Counted from the stretch's first letter, positions 9,288-18,334 are shown. The stretch is DNA of 64,000 bases from Syntrophotalea carbinolica DSM 2380 (GCF_000012885.1 NC_007498.2:3566001-3630000), one strand, 5' to 3'. Numbers and translations: made by a program. Notes: generated from the letters alone by a model not told the origin.

Positions 9288-9336
9288 GCAAGTTACTTCC
9301 AGGGAATTGTGGTGTCAGGTAGGGCAAGAAGCAGCT

Positions 9337-10023
9337 TCAACCGCTCTGCCGGGGATAGATCAGGTCGCGACCGCCTTTGGCCTGGCGGCCGAGATAACGC
9401 AGATAAATAAGATGCGCAACAAACGCCGCCATAAACAGCAGGGTCCAGATGCCGGGCAGTTCGCCGATCGCCGCCTGCTGCAGGTACTGGCGCCAGGATC
9501 GCGCAATAAGCGGATGCAGTTTGATTTTCAGCAACCAGCCGGCCAGCAGCACCGCAAACAGGTAGATGTAATTGGCGTGGATGCGCTGACCGATGGCCTG
9601 CAGCGGTCCCATTTTGTAGCGCGGATGCAGCAGATCCTCGGCCAGATCGATACGCCAGGGCGCATCGGGCGAGAAATCGAGCCGCCCTTTGAGAAGGTTG
9701 GCAACAAACTCCTGATGCAACAGACGCACCCGGTATTCATAGGCGTCGTAAAAACGAAAGCGCCGCGCCTCGACGAACAACAGGATATACACCATGGCCA
9801 GACCGAATAAAAACGCGGCATGGGTGATTTCCGGATGACTGAAAGCGAATCCCAGAAACGCCGCGGTAGCGGCGACCGCCCAGTTGGTGGTGCGGTCGAG
9901 GCGTTCCCGCCAGGCCAGCGCCCGCGCCGATTCCGCCCGATAGTAATGAATCACTGCGGTAATGGTTTCGGTACGATTCAGAGATTTATCGTCGCGTGGC
10001 GTATCCGGCATGGTCGGTGCCAT
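9337..10023 (-). CDS. DUF2270 family integral membrane protein
   Basis: A 228-residue protein. The N-terminal region (TAVIHYYRAESARALAWRER) and the following hydrophobic pair with FVEARRFRFYDAYEYRVRLL are the features by which I recognise DUF2270. Four membrane segments are seen, near residues 47-65, 68-85, 160-178 and 188-210. The function is unknown. Two in-frame ATGs (10023 and 10011) compete: AGAGG abuts the first and lies about 12 bases before the second, so either is possible. It is followed by the M16 peptidase on the same strand with a 50-base gap. Confidence 0.75.
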   Translation of the reverse strand: MAPTMPDTPRDDKSLNRTETITAVIHYYRAESARALAWRERLDRTTNWAVAATAAFLGFAFSHPEITHAAFLFGLAMVYILLFVEARRFRFYDAYEYRVRLLHQEFVANLLKGRLDFSPDAPWRIDLAEDLLHPRYKMGPLQAIGQRIHANYIYLFAVLLAGWLLKIKLHPLIARSWRQYLQQAAIGELPGIWTLLFMAAFVAHLIYLRYLGRQAKGGRDLIYPRQSG

Positions 10024-10033
10024 CCTCTGTTAT

Positions 10034-11011
10034 TCAAGCATGGTTCAACAGCTTAGCCGCTTCCTTGGCGTGATAGGTAATGATCAGATCGGCTCCGGCA
10101 CGCTTCATACCGGTCAGCAGTTCCAGCATCACCTTGTCATGGTCGACCCAGCCCTGCTGCGCCGCAGCCTTGAGCATGGCGAATTCCCCGGAGACGTTGT
10201 AAGCCACCAGCGGCAGATCGAAACGTTCCCGCAGATCGCGCAGGATGTCGAGATAGGCCATGGCCGGCTTGACGATGAGAAAATCGGCGTTTTCGTTCAC
10301 ATCGAGCTGGGCTTCGCGCAGGGCCTCGCGGCGGTTGGCCGGGTCCATCTGATAGGAACGCCGATCACCGAATTGAGGGGCCGACTCCGCCGCTTCGCGA
10401 AAGGGTCCGTAAAACGCGCTGGCGTACTTAACAGCATAACTCATGATCGGCAGATGGTCGAATCCTTCGCTATCGAGGGTGCGGCGGATGGCCGCCACCC
10501 GCCCGTCCATCATGTCGCTCGGCGCGATGATGTCAGCACCGGCACGAGCATGGGCCAGGGCCTGCAGGGACAACAGACGAAGCGTCGGATCGTTGACCAC
10601 CTCCTCGTCACGGATCAGGCCGCAATGGCCGTGGTCGGTATATTCGCACATACAGACATCGGTAACCACAATCAACTCCGGCACCGCCGCCTTGATGGCA
10701 CGGATGGAGCGGGGAATGATGCCGTCTTCGTTGGTGCCCTCGCTGCCCTCGGCGTCCTTATGATCCGGAATGCCGAACAGGATCACCGCAGGAATGCCGA
10801 GATCCCGGATCTCGCGGGCCTCCGCCGCCAACCGGTCCACGGACATCTGGCTGACGCCGGGCATGGAACTGATGGGATTGCAGACGTCGGTACCCTCGAC
10901 GCAGAACAGCGGATAGATAAAGTCGTCCACCGCCAGCTGGGTCTCGCGAACCATGTTGCGCAAAATCGGAGTGCGGCGCGTGCGACGGGCCCGGTATTCG
11001 GGAAATTTCAT
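10034..11011 (-). CDS. hemB: porphobilinogen synthase (delta-aminolevulinic acid dehydratase)
   Basis: Condenses two 5-aminolevulinate molecules to porphobilinogen in the cytosol. The 325 residues are full length. A zinc-type cysteine triad is present at C120, C122 and C130 in [13 protein letters not shown], the same positions as in the E. coli enzyme. The two active-site lysines are in [14 protein letters not shown] and [11 protein letters not shown]. The start has a strong AAAAGGAGTATCCC site. It lies on the same strand as the other haem genes but is separated from cobA/hemD by a 1.2-kb repeat region, so it probably has its own promoter. Confidence 0.97.
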   Translation of the reverse strand: MKFPEYRARRTRRTPILRNMVRETQLAVDDFIYPLFCVEGTDVCNPISSMPGVSQMSVDRLAAEAREIRDLGIPAVILFGIPDHKDAEGSEGTNEDGIIPRSIRAIKAAVPELIVVTDVCMCEYTDHGHCGLIRDEEVVNDPTLRLLSLQALAHARAGADIIAPSDMMDGRVAAIRRTLDSEGFDHLPIMSYAVKYASAFYGPFREAAESAPQFGDRRSYQMDPANRREALREAQLDVNENADFLIVKPAMAYLDILRDLRERFDLPLVAYNVSGEFAMLKAAAQQGWVDHDKVMLELLTGMKRAGADLIITYHAKEAAKLLNHA

Positions 11012-11070
11012 GGGATACTCCTTTTATGCTTTAAAACTTTTCGTCTTTTTGGAAGATAAAACCTTTAATT

Positions 11071-11290
11071 TCAACACCGCGGGGTCGCGCCCCCGCACGG
11101 CGCATTACTCTTTTAATACGCCTCAAAAGAGTAATCAGAAAAGGGCGCCCCGATTCCTGGCCCGCCTGCGGCGGGTTCCCTGCGCTACGCAACCGTCGGG
11201 CGGGCGGACAAGATTCGCTACGCTCAGTCGTCCGCCTGTTTCGCCCGCCGCTCGCTTCGCTCCGGCTGCGTCATGAGGGGATTAACGGCA
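11071..11290. repeat. 220-nt structured repeat, copy 1
   Basis: The unit begins TCAACACCG and ends GGGGATTAACGGCA. Its parts are hairpin GCGGGG/CCCCGC, hairpin ATTACTCTTTT/AAAAGAGTAAT (11104-11135), hairpin CCCGCC-tgc-GGCGGG, a long stem GGGCG-GGCGGAC/GTCCGCC-CGCCC, and a GC-rich tail. Copies 2 and 3 have exactly the same length. Differences between copies fall as paired changes in the first two hairpins, which suggests the folded form is maintained. Confidence 0.85.
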
Positions 11291-11482
11291 CGGCCATAAT
11301 AAAACAAATGAGCAAGGTCGATATCTGCAACAGCTACGCAGATAGCAGCGAAACCATTTCCGTTCCGCAAGTAAGACAGACGAAGATATTCATGGCTCTT
11401 AAGTGGCAGCAGCGGTGACCCGAAGCCCCGCCTCTGGCGAATCCAAGTCATGGCGGCAGCCGACCTTACGTCCATTCTTTGG

Positions 11483-11512
11483 TTACTTTCTTTAGACGAG
11501 TAAAGAAAGTAA
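11483..11512. repeat. perfect 12-bp hairpin in the spacer between repeat copies 1 and 2
   Basis: TTACTTTCTTTA, a 6-base loop gacgag, then TAAAGAAAGTAA. There is no T tract beyond a normal terminator position, so it looks like part of the repeat family rather than a terminator. The equivalent spacer between copies 2 and 3 lacks it. Confidence 0.75.
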
Positions 11513-11585
11513 GCCGGCTGCCGGCCGGGACCGGCGGGGTTGAAGTTGACGTAAAGGTTTTAACTCTTTGGACTTAGCACCTACT

Positions 11586-11805
11586 TCAACACCGCGGGGT
11601 CGCGCCCCCGCACGGCGCCTTACTCTCTTTTCACACCAAAAGATAGTAAGCAGAGAAAGGTGCCCCGATTCCTGGCCCGCCTACGGCGGGTTCCCTGCGC
11701 TACACAACCGTCGGGCGGGCGGACAAGATTCGCTACGCTCAGTCGTCCGCCTGTTTCGCCCGCCGCTCGCTTCGCTCCGGCTGCGTCATGAGGGGATTAA
11801 CGGCA
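11586..11805. repeat. 220-nt structured repeat, copy 2
   Basis: Same length and boundaries as copy 1. The second hairpin here reads CTTACT-c-TCTTTT / AAAAGA-t-AGTAAG. Its outer pair is C-G where copies 1 and 3 have A-T, a compensated change. The small hairpin loop is tac instead of tgc. Confidence 0.85.
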
Positions 11806-11929
11806 CCGCCGTTATAAAACAAGTTAGTAGCGCCGCCCCTGGCGAATCCAAGTCATGGCGACAACCGGCCGGGACCGGCGGTGTTGAATTTGAAGTAAAT
11901 GTTTTAGTTCTTTACACCAAACACCAACT

Positions 11930-12149
11930 TCAACACCGTGGGATCGCGCCCCCACACGGCACATTACTCTTTTAATACGCCTCAAAAGAGTAATCAGAAA
12001 AAGGCGCCCCGATTCCTGGCCCGCCTGCGGCGGGTTCCCTGCGCTACGCAACCGTCGGGCGGGCGGACAAGATTCGCTGCGCTCAGTCGTCCGCCTGTTT
12101 CGCCCGCCGCTCGCTTCGCTCCGGCTGCGTCATGAGGGGATTAACGGCA
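11930..12149. repeat. 220-nt structured repeat, copy 3
   Basis: Same length as the others and closest to copy 1. In the first hairpin the second pair is T-A (GTGGG/CCCAC) where copies 1 and 2 have C-G (GCGGG/CCCGC), another compensated change. It ends 74 bases before the stop of cobA/hemD. Confidence 0.85.
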
Positions 12150-12223
12150 AAACCAAGCTTAAAAGCGTTTGGCAATTCCAGCAGAACCGGTGTCTGCAGC
12201 AGCTATTCAGTTAAAAAGGCTAT

Positions 12224-13765
12224 CTATGCCTCCAGCTCGCCAAAATACCCCTGCAAAGCCTCAATCAGCATCTCCACCGTCGGCACCGCAGCCTCCACGG
12301 CAACCTCCAGACCGTGTCGGCGGACGGTGTCACTGGTCAGAGGGCCGAGGCTGGCGATCGTCACCCCTGCCAGCAGCCGCTGACCGTCATCGCCAAGAGC
12401 CTGCAGGCAATGATCCACCGCCGAGGACGAGGCAAAGGTCACGGCATCGACACCCTGCTCGAGGGCTTCACGCAGCTGCTCGGCAGCACCGACGGCGGCA
12501 CGGGTATGATAGGCCACCGGGGCACAGACCTCGGCACCGGCAGCGGACAGTTCCGTAACCAACAGATCGCGGGCCCGTTGGCTACGGGGGTAGAGAATGC
12601 GCTTGCCGGTCACGCCCCTGTCAAGAAGCACCTCCAGCACCCCTTCGGCGCGTTGCTCATCGGGCAGCAGATCGGCGCGCAGGCCATACTGCCGAAGAGC
12701 GGCAGCGGTTTTGGGGCCCACCGCGGCGATACAAACATCATGAAGAAGGCGACTGTCGTGCCCCAGGGCAAACAACCGTTCGAAGAAATAGTTTACCGCA
12801 TTAACGGAGGTCAGCACCAATACATCGGTACCGGGCAGCTGCTGCAAGGCGGCATCCAGCTCCTGCCAGTCGGGAGGCGGCACGATCTCCAGGGTCGGAC
12901 AGCAGATGGCCTCGGCCCCGGCGGCCTGCAAGCCCTCGGTCAGGACACCGGCCTGGCCGGCGGCCCGGGTCACCAGAATGCGCCGCCCGAACAGCGGCCG
13001 GTTGTCGAACCAACGCAACTGCTTGCGCAGTGCCACGATTTCACCGACCACGATGATGGCCGGCGGGCCCAGGCGGGCCTGCTGCACGCGTTCGGTGATA
13101 TCGGCCAGCGTGCCGACCAAGGTCTGCTGCCGCGGGGTGGTGCCCCAGCGTACCACGGCCACCGGAGTGTCGGGCGCGCGACCGTGTTGCACAAGCTTTT
13201 TGGTGATGGTGGCCAGATTGCCCATGCCCATGTAAAACAGCAGGGTACCGACCCCGGTGGCCAGTTTCGACCAGTCGAGACTCGACACCTTCTTTTTCGG
13301 ATCTTCATGGCCGGTGATCAAACCCAGACTGGTGGTGTAATCACGATGGGTCAAGGGAATCCCGGCATAGATGGCGGCGCCGAAACCGGCGGTGACACCC
13401 GGCACGATCTCGAAAGGCAAACCCGCTTCGGCCAGTTCGCAGGCCTCTTCGCCGCCCCGACCGAAAAGACAGGGATCACCCCCCTTGAGACGCACCACCA
13501 CCTTGCCCAGACGCGCTTTTTCGACCAGCAGCGCGTTGATCTTCTCCTGAGGCAGGTGATGGTGGCCAGCCGTTTTGCCGACATAGATGCGTTCGGCCGT
13601 GGCCGGTGCCTCATGCAGCAGCTGCGGATTGGCCAGGTAATCGTAGACCACGACTTCGGCACGGCGCAGGCACTGCAATCCCCGCACGGTCAGCAAGCCG
13701 GGATCGCCGGGACCGGCTCCGACCAGATAAACGATGCCTGTGGCGCTGTTTTCGCAACGGTTCAT
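12224..13765 (-). CDS. cobA/hemD: uroporphyrinogen-III C-methyltransferase / uroporphyrinogen-III synthase fusion
   Basis: A 513-residue two-domain enzyme. Residues about 8-245 are the SAM-dependent methyltransferase making precorrin-2 ([43 protein letters not shown]). Residues about 260-505 are the uroporphyrinogen-III synthase domain that cyclises hydroxymethylbilane ([17 protein letters not shown] near its start, [16 protein letters not shown] near its end). The fusion is usual in this bacterial group. It places the branch point between haem and sirohaem/corrinoid synthesis in one polypeptide. The start follows the hemC stop by two bases, so the two are translationally linked. Confidence 0.95.
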   Translation of the reverse strand: MNRCENSATGIVYLVGAGPGDPGLLTVRGLQCLRRAEVVVYDYLANPQLLHEAPATAERIYVGKTAGHHHLPQEKINALLVEKARLGKVVVRLKGGDPCLFGRGGEEACELAEAGLPFEIVPGVTAGFGAAIYAGIPLTHRDYTTSLGLITGHEDPKKKVSSLDWSKLATGVGTLLFYMGMGNLATITKKLVQHGRAPDTPVAVVRWGTTPRQQTLVGTLADITERVQQARLGPPAIIVVGEIVALRKQLRWFDNRPLFGRRILVTRAAGQAGVLTEGLQAAGAEAICCPTLEIVPPPDWQELDAALQQLPGTDVLVLTSVNAVNYFFERLFALGHDSRLLHDVCIAAVGPKTAAALRQYGLRADLLPDEQRAEGVLEVLLDRGVTGKRILYPRSQRARDLLVTELSAAGAEVCAPVAYHTRAAVGAAEQLREALEQGVDAVTFASSSAVDHCLQALGDDGQRLLAGVTIASLGPLTSDTVRRHGLEVAVEAAVPTVEMLIEALQGYFGELEA

Positions 13766-13767
13766 GC

Positions 13768-14715
13768 TCAGGGCACCAACGGGGTCGGAGTGATATCGAG
13801 AGCCGCAAGGATACGATCGGCACCACGTGCCAGCAGCGTCTCCGCCAATTGGCAGCCAACGGCTTCGGCCTGTGCCACCGGGGCCGCAAGGGTTTCCTTG
13901 ATCAAACTACCCCCATCGACTTCGGCCACCAGACCGACCATAGTCAGGGTCTGCTCGGCAACCGTGGCATGCGCCGCCAACGGCACTTGGCAACCGCCAT
14001 TCAAACGCCGCAGAAACGCACGTTCGGCGCGCACCGCTACGGCGGTATCGGCATCATGCAAAGGCGCGATCAGCTCCAGGGTGCGGTCATCGCCTTCGCG
14101 GCACTCCAGTCCCAACGCCCCCTGACCGATGGCAGGCAGGCTTACATCGACAGACAGATACTCGGCGATACGTTCCGCCAGTTCCAGGCGCTTGAGACCG
14201 GCGGCGGCCAGTACGATACCGTCCATGTCCTCTTCTTCCATCTTCCGCAACCGGGTCTCGACGTTGCCGCGCAGCGAAACGATGTCCAGGTCGGGGCGGC
14301 GATGCAGCAACTGGGCCTGGCGCCGCAGGGCCGAAGTACCGATGCGCGCACCTTGGGGCAGCTGCGCAAAACTGCGGCCATCCGGTGTGACCAGGGCATC
14401 GCGCGGATCCTCGCGTGGCGGAATGCAGGGCAGAATCAGCCCCGGCGGCAACACGGAAGGGACATCCTTCATGGAATGCACCGCCAGATCGATGCTGCCG
14501 TCGTACAGAGCCTCCTCGATCTCCTTGACGAAAAGCCCCTTACCACCGACCTTGGCCAACGGCACATCGAGAATTTTGTCGCCTTTGGTGGTGATCGGCA
14601 CCAGGACGACGGACAAGCCCGGATGCAGGGTTTCCAGTTGCTGCTGCACCCACTCGGCCTGCCAGAGGGCCAGTCGGCTGGCGCGGGTACCGATACGCAA
14701 TGCGCTAGAACTCAT
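13768..14715 (-). CDS. hemC: hydroxymethylbilane synthase (porphobilinogen deaminase)
   Basis: Polymerises four porphobilinogen units to hydroxymethylbilane. The 315 residues match the family length. Motifs seen are RIGTRASRLALWQAEWV at the N-terminus, KGLFVKEIEEALYDG, LRGNVETRLRKM, and the dipyrromethane cofactor cysteine in QGALGLECREGDD. The start overlaps the hemA stop (ATGA), and cobA/hemD follows after two bases, giving the compact order hemA-hemC-cobA/hemD. Confidence 0.97.
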   Translation of the reverse strand: MSSSALRIGTRASRLALWQAEWVQQQLETLHPGLSVVLVPITTKGDKILDVPLAKVGGKGLFVKEIEEALYDGSIDLAVHSMKDVPSVLPPGLILPCIPPREDPRDALVTPDGRSFAQLPQGARIGTSALRRQAQLLHRRPDLDIVSLRGNVETRLRKMEEEDMDGIVLAAAGLKRLELAERIAEYLSVDVSLPAIGQGALGLECREGDDRTLELIAPLHDADTAVAVRAERAFLRRLNGGCQVPLAAHATVAEQTLTMVGLVAEVDGGSLIKETLAAPVAQAEAVGCQLAETLLARGADRILAALDITPTPLVP

Positions 14716-16043
14716 GAAGTTAGATCCTGTTTGGAATCGGCGTCTTTTTCGACGGAATCCCCGCCAGTCTGCTGCGAATCGGGGTTCAGATCGAACAGGC
14801 GCCGTACGGCTTCGAGATAGATTTCACCGGTAATGTCGTCACCGGCGCGTTTGAGTACGCTTAAAGGGGAATGCAACACCTTGTTGACAATGGCGCGGGT
14901 CAGCGCCTCGACGGCACGGCGATCGCCAGCATCGAGGTGCTGCAGGCTGCCAAGGGTCTTTTCCGTTTCGGTGCGGCGGATATCTTCCACCTGCCGACGC
15001 AGAGCAACAATCATGGGAGTGGCTTCGAGGCTGCGCAGCCAGCTGTAAAAACGCACGATTTCCTGCTCGATAATATCCTCGGCCTTTTTGGCCGCCTTGC
15101 GCCGCTCGCGCAGATTGGTCTCGATGACGCCGTTGAGATCATCGATATCGTAGAGATAAACGTTATCGATGTGATTGACTTCGGGATCGATGTTGCGCGG
15201 CACGGCGATATCGATGAGAAACATGGGGCGGTTTTTGCGCTGGCGGATGATCTGCTCAAGCTGAGCCCGGGTCAGCAACAGCCCCCCGGCGGCTGTGGAA
15301 GTCAGGACAATATCCGCCTGGTTGAGATACAGGGGAAATTCCGCAAACGGTATCGCCCGTCCGCCGAACTGTTCGGCCAACGACTGGGCGCGGGCCAGGG
15401 TACGGTTGGTGACCAGCACCTCGCCGATGTTCTGCCCGGTCAGGTGCCGGGCCGCCAGTTCGCACATTTTGCCGGCACCGACAATCATGACGCTCTTACC
15501 TGCCAGGTCGCCGAAAATCTTGCGCGCCAGTTCCACCGCCGCATAGGACACGGAAACCGCGTGCTGGGCGATGGCGGTTTCATTGCGCACCCGCTTGGCG
15601 GCCGCAAAGGCCCGCGGCAACAGCCGGTTTAAAACCGGCCCGGCGGTACAGCTCGATTCGGCCAGGTTGTAGGCTTCCTTGAGCTGACCGAGAATCTGCG
15701 GTTCGCCAAGGATCATGGAATCGAGACTCGACGCCACCCGGAACAGGTGGCGAATGGCGTCCCGCCCGCTGTGGATATAGAGGTGCGGTTTGAGTTGCGC
15801 CTCATCGAGCCCATGGTGCTCGGCCATGAACCGTTGCAGACAGGCACAACCGCCGGCAGGATCCCCGCTGGCCGCATACACCTCGACCCGGTTGCAGGTC
15901 GACAGGATCATACCCTCGCTGATCCCCGGCAGCGCGGTGATGGCACGCAATACGCCGCCCGGATCATCAGAGCTGAAACTGATACGTTCGCGCAGCTCGA
16001 CCGGAGCGGTTTTATGGCTGAGACCTATGACCAGAAAATTCAT
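14712..16043 (-). CDS. hemA: glutamyl-tRNA reductase
   Basis: First enzyme of the C5 route to 5-aminolevulinate: it reduces glutamyl-tRNA to glutamate-1-semialdehyde. The 443-residue protein has GLSHKTAPVELRE, the catalytic cysteine in ILSTCNRVEVYA, the NADPH site MIVGAGKMCELAARHL, and the C-terminal dimerisation region. Use of this enzyme rather than ALA synthase fits a deltaproteobacterium. hemL, the next enzyme, is not in this window. The start is 28 bases after the ccsA stop, with a site near AGGATTCC. Confidence 0.97.
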   Translation of the reverse strand: MNFLVIGLSHKTAPVELRERISFSSDDPGGVLRAITALPGISEGMILSTCNRVEVYAASGDPAGGCACLQRFMAEHHGLDEAQLKPHLYIHSGRDAIRHLFRVASSLDSMILGEPQILGQLKEAYNLAESSCTAGPVLNRLLPRAFAAAKRVRNETAIAQHAVSVSYAAVELARKIFGDLAGKSVMIVGAGKMCELAARHLTGQNIGEVLVTNRTLARAQSLAEQFGGRAIPFAEFPLYLNQADIVLTSTAAGGLLLTRAQLEQIIRQRKNRPMFLIDIAVPRNIDPEVNHIDNVYLYDIDDLNGVIETNLRERRKAAKKAEDIIEQEIVRFYSWLRSLEATPMIVALRRQVEDIRRTETEKTLGSLQHLDAGDRRAVEALTRAIVNKVLHSPLSVLKRAGDDITGEIYLEAVRRLFDLNPDSQQTGGDSVEKDADSKQDLTS

Positions 16044-16070
16044 GAAAAGCCAGGATTCCTTGTGAAAATG

Positions 16071-16907
16071 TCAGAGGGTCCCCAGAGAAACGTAGCTGTG
16101 CAGTCCCGAAAGCAGCAGATTGACCCCCAGGAAGGTGAACAACAGCAAGGCGAAACCGACGATGGCCAGCACTGCGGCCTTGCGACCACGCCAGCCGATG
16201 GCCAGCCGGCCATGCAGCAATGCCGCGTACAGAAACCAGGTGATCAGGGCCCAGGTCTCCTTGGGATCCCAGCTCCAATATGCGCCCCAGGCGCGGTCGG
16301 CCCAGATCGCCCCGGTAATGATACCGAGGGTCATCAGGGGAAAACCGATGGTCAGACAGCGATAGTTGAGATTATCCAGAACCTGCAAGGACGGAAGCCT
16401 GTAAAACAGGGAAGATACCTTCTTTTTTTTGAGCATCCGCTCCTGCAGCAGGTAGAGACAACCGGCGACCGCCGCCAGAGCGAAAACCGCGTCGCCGAGA
16501 AACGCCAGAGCCACGTGCACCGGCAACCACCAGCTCTGCAGGGCAGGGGGTGGCGCGGCCGTTGCGCTGGAAACGGCGCTGCCGAAAATCATCAGCACCA
16601 GCGCCAGCGGAGAGACAAAGGCGCCGAGCACCGCCAGACGGTAGCGCAGGTGAAACAACAGGAAGGTGCCTATAATGGCCCAGGCGAAAAACGACAGGGA
16701 TTCGTGCAGACTCGACAGAGGCGGAAACCCCGTCGCCAGATAGCGGCTGGCCAGGCTCAGGCTGTGCAGAGTAAAGCCGCTCCACAGCAGGATACGACCA
16801 TGGCGGCCGAGGATCGGTCGACGCCACAGAATATCGGCCAGAGCCAGCCCCGTCGCCAGGGCGTAAACCGCCAGAGTCGTGCGGAACAGCAGGATATCGA
16901 TGGTCAT
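16071..16907 (-). CDS. ccsA: cytochrome c biogenesis protein CcsA/ResC-type haem handling protein
   Basis: A 278-residue integral membrane protein with about eight hydrophobic segments. The tryptophan-rich haem motif WGAYWSWDPKETWALITW is intact, and conserved histidines lie nearby (TLHSLSLA, VHVALAF, LLHGRLA). System II cytochrome c maturation proteins of this family present haem outside the membrane. Its place directly upstream of hemA is typical of Geobacter-like genomes. The ATG at 16907 overlaps the stop of the preceding gene (ATGA) and has a GGAAAGGAATTC site; the longer frame is discarded. No CcsB partner is in view. Confidence 0.88.
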   Translation of the reverse strand: MTIDILLFRTTLAVYALATGLALADILWRRPILGRHGRILLWSGFTLHSLSLASRYLATGFPPLSSLHESLSFFAWAIIGTFLLFHLRYRLAVLGAFVSPLALVLMIFGSAVSSATAAPPPALQSWWLPVHVALAFLGDAVFALAAVAGCLYLLQERMLKKKKVSSLFYRLPSLQVLDNLNYRCLTIGFPLMTLGIITGAIWADRAWGAYWSWDPKETWALITWFLYAALLHGRLAIGWRGRKAAVLAIVGFALLLFTFLGVNLLLSGLHSYVSLGTL

Positions 16908-17569
16908 GAATTCCTTTCCGGCAGGGAGATCCCCAGCGAGGCCAGGCACCAGGATGGTCCGAAAACCTGTTGCAGCAGACGGTCGATCCCTGCCACATCC
17001 CGAGCGGCCAGCAGTTCAAGCAACGCACCATCCAGTAAACAACGCAATGTATCGCGGCTGTAATCGAGATCGTCCGCGCCGTCCAGAGCGTGCCGGCGCA
17101 GGGCGGCGGCAATCTTCACCACCACGGCCCAGGATTCCGGCAGTAAATCCGCCAGCAGATCGCGCACCTCCGCGGCCAATGCGGGGCTACGTCCGCCGGT
17201 GGTGACCGCGACATTCAGATCGCCCCGACGTAACACCGCGGGCAGACCGAAATCCCCTTCCTCGGGCAAGCCCGCCAGACACACGGGAATGCCGAGACGC
17301 CGGGCTTCGGCGGCCACGGCACGATCGCTGCGGTTATCGCCGGTGGCGGCAAAGACCAGGCTGGCGCCGTCAAGATCACCGGCCCTGAAGGCGCGGGGGA
17401 TCGTTTCAACACCTTCCGGACAGTTCTGAGACGACACCGTGGGACTGATCAGGCAGACCCGTGCATCGGCTGCCAGCAGTCCGCGCACCTTGCGCATGCC
17501 AACGGGGCCGCTGCCGATCACCACACAGCGCTTGCCGGCCAAGCGCAGCAGAATGGGGTATTCAGGCAT
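16904..17569 (-). CDS. precorrin-2 dehydrogenase / sirohydrochlorin ferrochelatase-like (CysG N-domain, Met8 family)
   Basis: A 221-residue protein corresponding to the N-terminal part of CysG. It starts YPILLRLAGKRCVVIGSGPVGMRKVRGLL, a Rossmann NAD-binding motif, and shows LVFAATGDNRSDRAVAAEARR and DLNVAVTTGGRSPALA, hallmarks of the family. It would oxidise precorrin-2 to sirohydrochlorin, and perhaps insert iron to make sirohaem. The substrate is made by CobA, encoded three genes downstream. It is translationally coupled to ccsA. Whether the ferrochelatase activity is retained cannot be read from sequence. Confidence 0.88.
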   Translation of the reverse strand: MPEYPILLRLAGKRCVVIGSGPVGMRKVRGLLAADARVCLISPTVSSQNCPEGVETIPRAFRAGDLDGASLVFAATGDNRSDRAVAAEARRLGIPVCLAGLPEEGDFGLPAVLRRGDLNVAVTTGGRSPALAAEVRDLLADLLPESWAVVVKIAAALRRHALDGADDLDYSRDTLRCLLDGALLELLAARDVAGIDRLLQQVFGPSWCLASLGISLPERNS

Positions 17570-17631
17570 AGCTGATTCCTCGCCGGCCTCCGGCTCTTAA
17601 ATAGAAAAGGTTTAGCTCGGCGCGATGCCCC

Positions 17632-18210
17632 TCAAAGACCGAACAACTCACCTTCGACCAGTTCGCACAGCAGATGACCGAAAAACAAGCCGGTTTCCGC
17701 CGCGCGGCCGATGGAATCGGTAGCCAGGCGGAACAGAAAGTGGGGACCATCGCCTTGAATCTCTTCTTTTTCCGGCAACAGGGCGGCAGTGATACAGCCG
17801 CGCTCGCGCGCTTCGGCCAGACCTTCCAGAATCGCCTCGTTTTGCGAAACATCCCCCAAGGCCAGCACCGCATCGCCTTCGCTGGCGACAAGTTGCAGTT
17901 GCTGGGCGAAAAAAGCGCCACTACGCCCCTCCTTGGCCAAAGATGCGGCCAATGCAAGGTCCTGACACAGGGACAGCGCCGGCAAAGCCGGCCGCTCGAT
18001 GTTCAGCCGGTAGCGGAACAGATTGGCCACCAGGTTGGCGATGGAACATAGCGGCCCGCTGCCAACCACCATCAGGCGCCCGCCCCGGTTGAAGATTTCC
18101 GCCACCTGGCCGGCAAAAGTCACCAGCTCATTGGCCTGCATGAGAAAGGTTTCTTCCAGAACCGCGGTGTGCTCCCGCAGCGATTTACTGATTTTATCCT
18201 GTAGCATCAT
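17632..18210 (-). CDS. SIS-domain protein (phosphoheptose isomerase-like)
   Basis: A 192-residue protein with the general layout of GmhA/DiaA-type SIS proteins: an N-terminal helical part (HTAVLEETFLMQANELVTFA), then GGRLMVVGSGPLCSIANLVANL. The usual serine-rich sugar-phosphate loop is altered (ALGDVSQNEAILEGLAEARE in place of the common SxSGxSxN). It may therefore bind a different ligand or act structurally. Two adjacent ATGs start it; the one at 18210 follows AAGGGCACACG. It heads the minus-strand haem/cytochrome run, 62 bases before precorrin-2 dehydrogenase. A role in lipopolysaccharide heptose synthesis is possible but unsupported by its neighbours. Confidence 0.65.
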   Translation of the reverse strand: MMLQDKISKSLREHTAVLEETFLMQANELVTFAGQVAEIFNRGGRLMVVGSGPLCSIANLVANLFRYRLNIERPALPALSLCQDLALAASLAKEGRSGAFFAQQLQLVASEGDAVLALGDVSQNEAILEGLAEARERGCITAALLPEKEEIQGDGPHFLFRLATDSIGRAAETGLFFGHLLCELVEGELFGL

Positions 18211-18306
18211 ATCGTGTGCCCTTGCCTGCGAATTTCGAAGAATGATAGGGTGGGCCATGCAGCGTGTCAAGGACAAGCTGTAGACAGCCTGCGAAGAACA
18301 AGACTC

Positions 18307-18334
18307 TTGCTTTTTTCTTAGGCTCTTCTATGAT
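18307..18334 (+). promoter_or_regulatory. sigma-70-type promoter of trxA
   Basis: TTGCTT (18307-18312), 16 bases, TATGAT (18329-18334), ending 65 bases before the thioredoxin ATG. It is the only good plus-strand pair in the divergent gap. Confidence 0.6.

Larger units (their letters stand above)
11012..12223. other. 1.2-kb non-coding region built from three 220-nt repeats
   Basis: No gene is convincing here. Frames that translate to runs such as LARLRRVPCATQPSGGRTRF are repeat-derived and appear in each copy, so I treat them as spurious. The region consists of three near-identical 220-nt units listed separately. They are joined by spacers that share further blocks (ctggcgaatccaagtcatgg; ccggccgggaccggcgg). 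It sits between hemB and cobA/hemD on the minus strand. Confidence 0.8.

Noticed and set aside
11938-12135. Small plus-strand frames translating to LARLRRVPCATQPSGGRTRF.
   Set aside because: The same translation occurs in each repeat copy, without a ribosome-binding site. The covarying hairpins argue for RNA/DNA structure instead.
12314-14125. A 603-codon plus-strand open frame opposite cobA/hemD and hemC.
   Set aside because: It is the antisense shadow of two well-recognised enzymes with overlapping ends; GC-rich codon use produces such frames.
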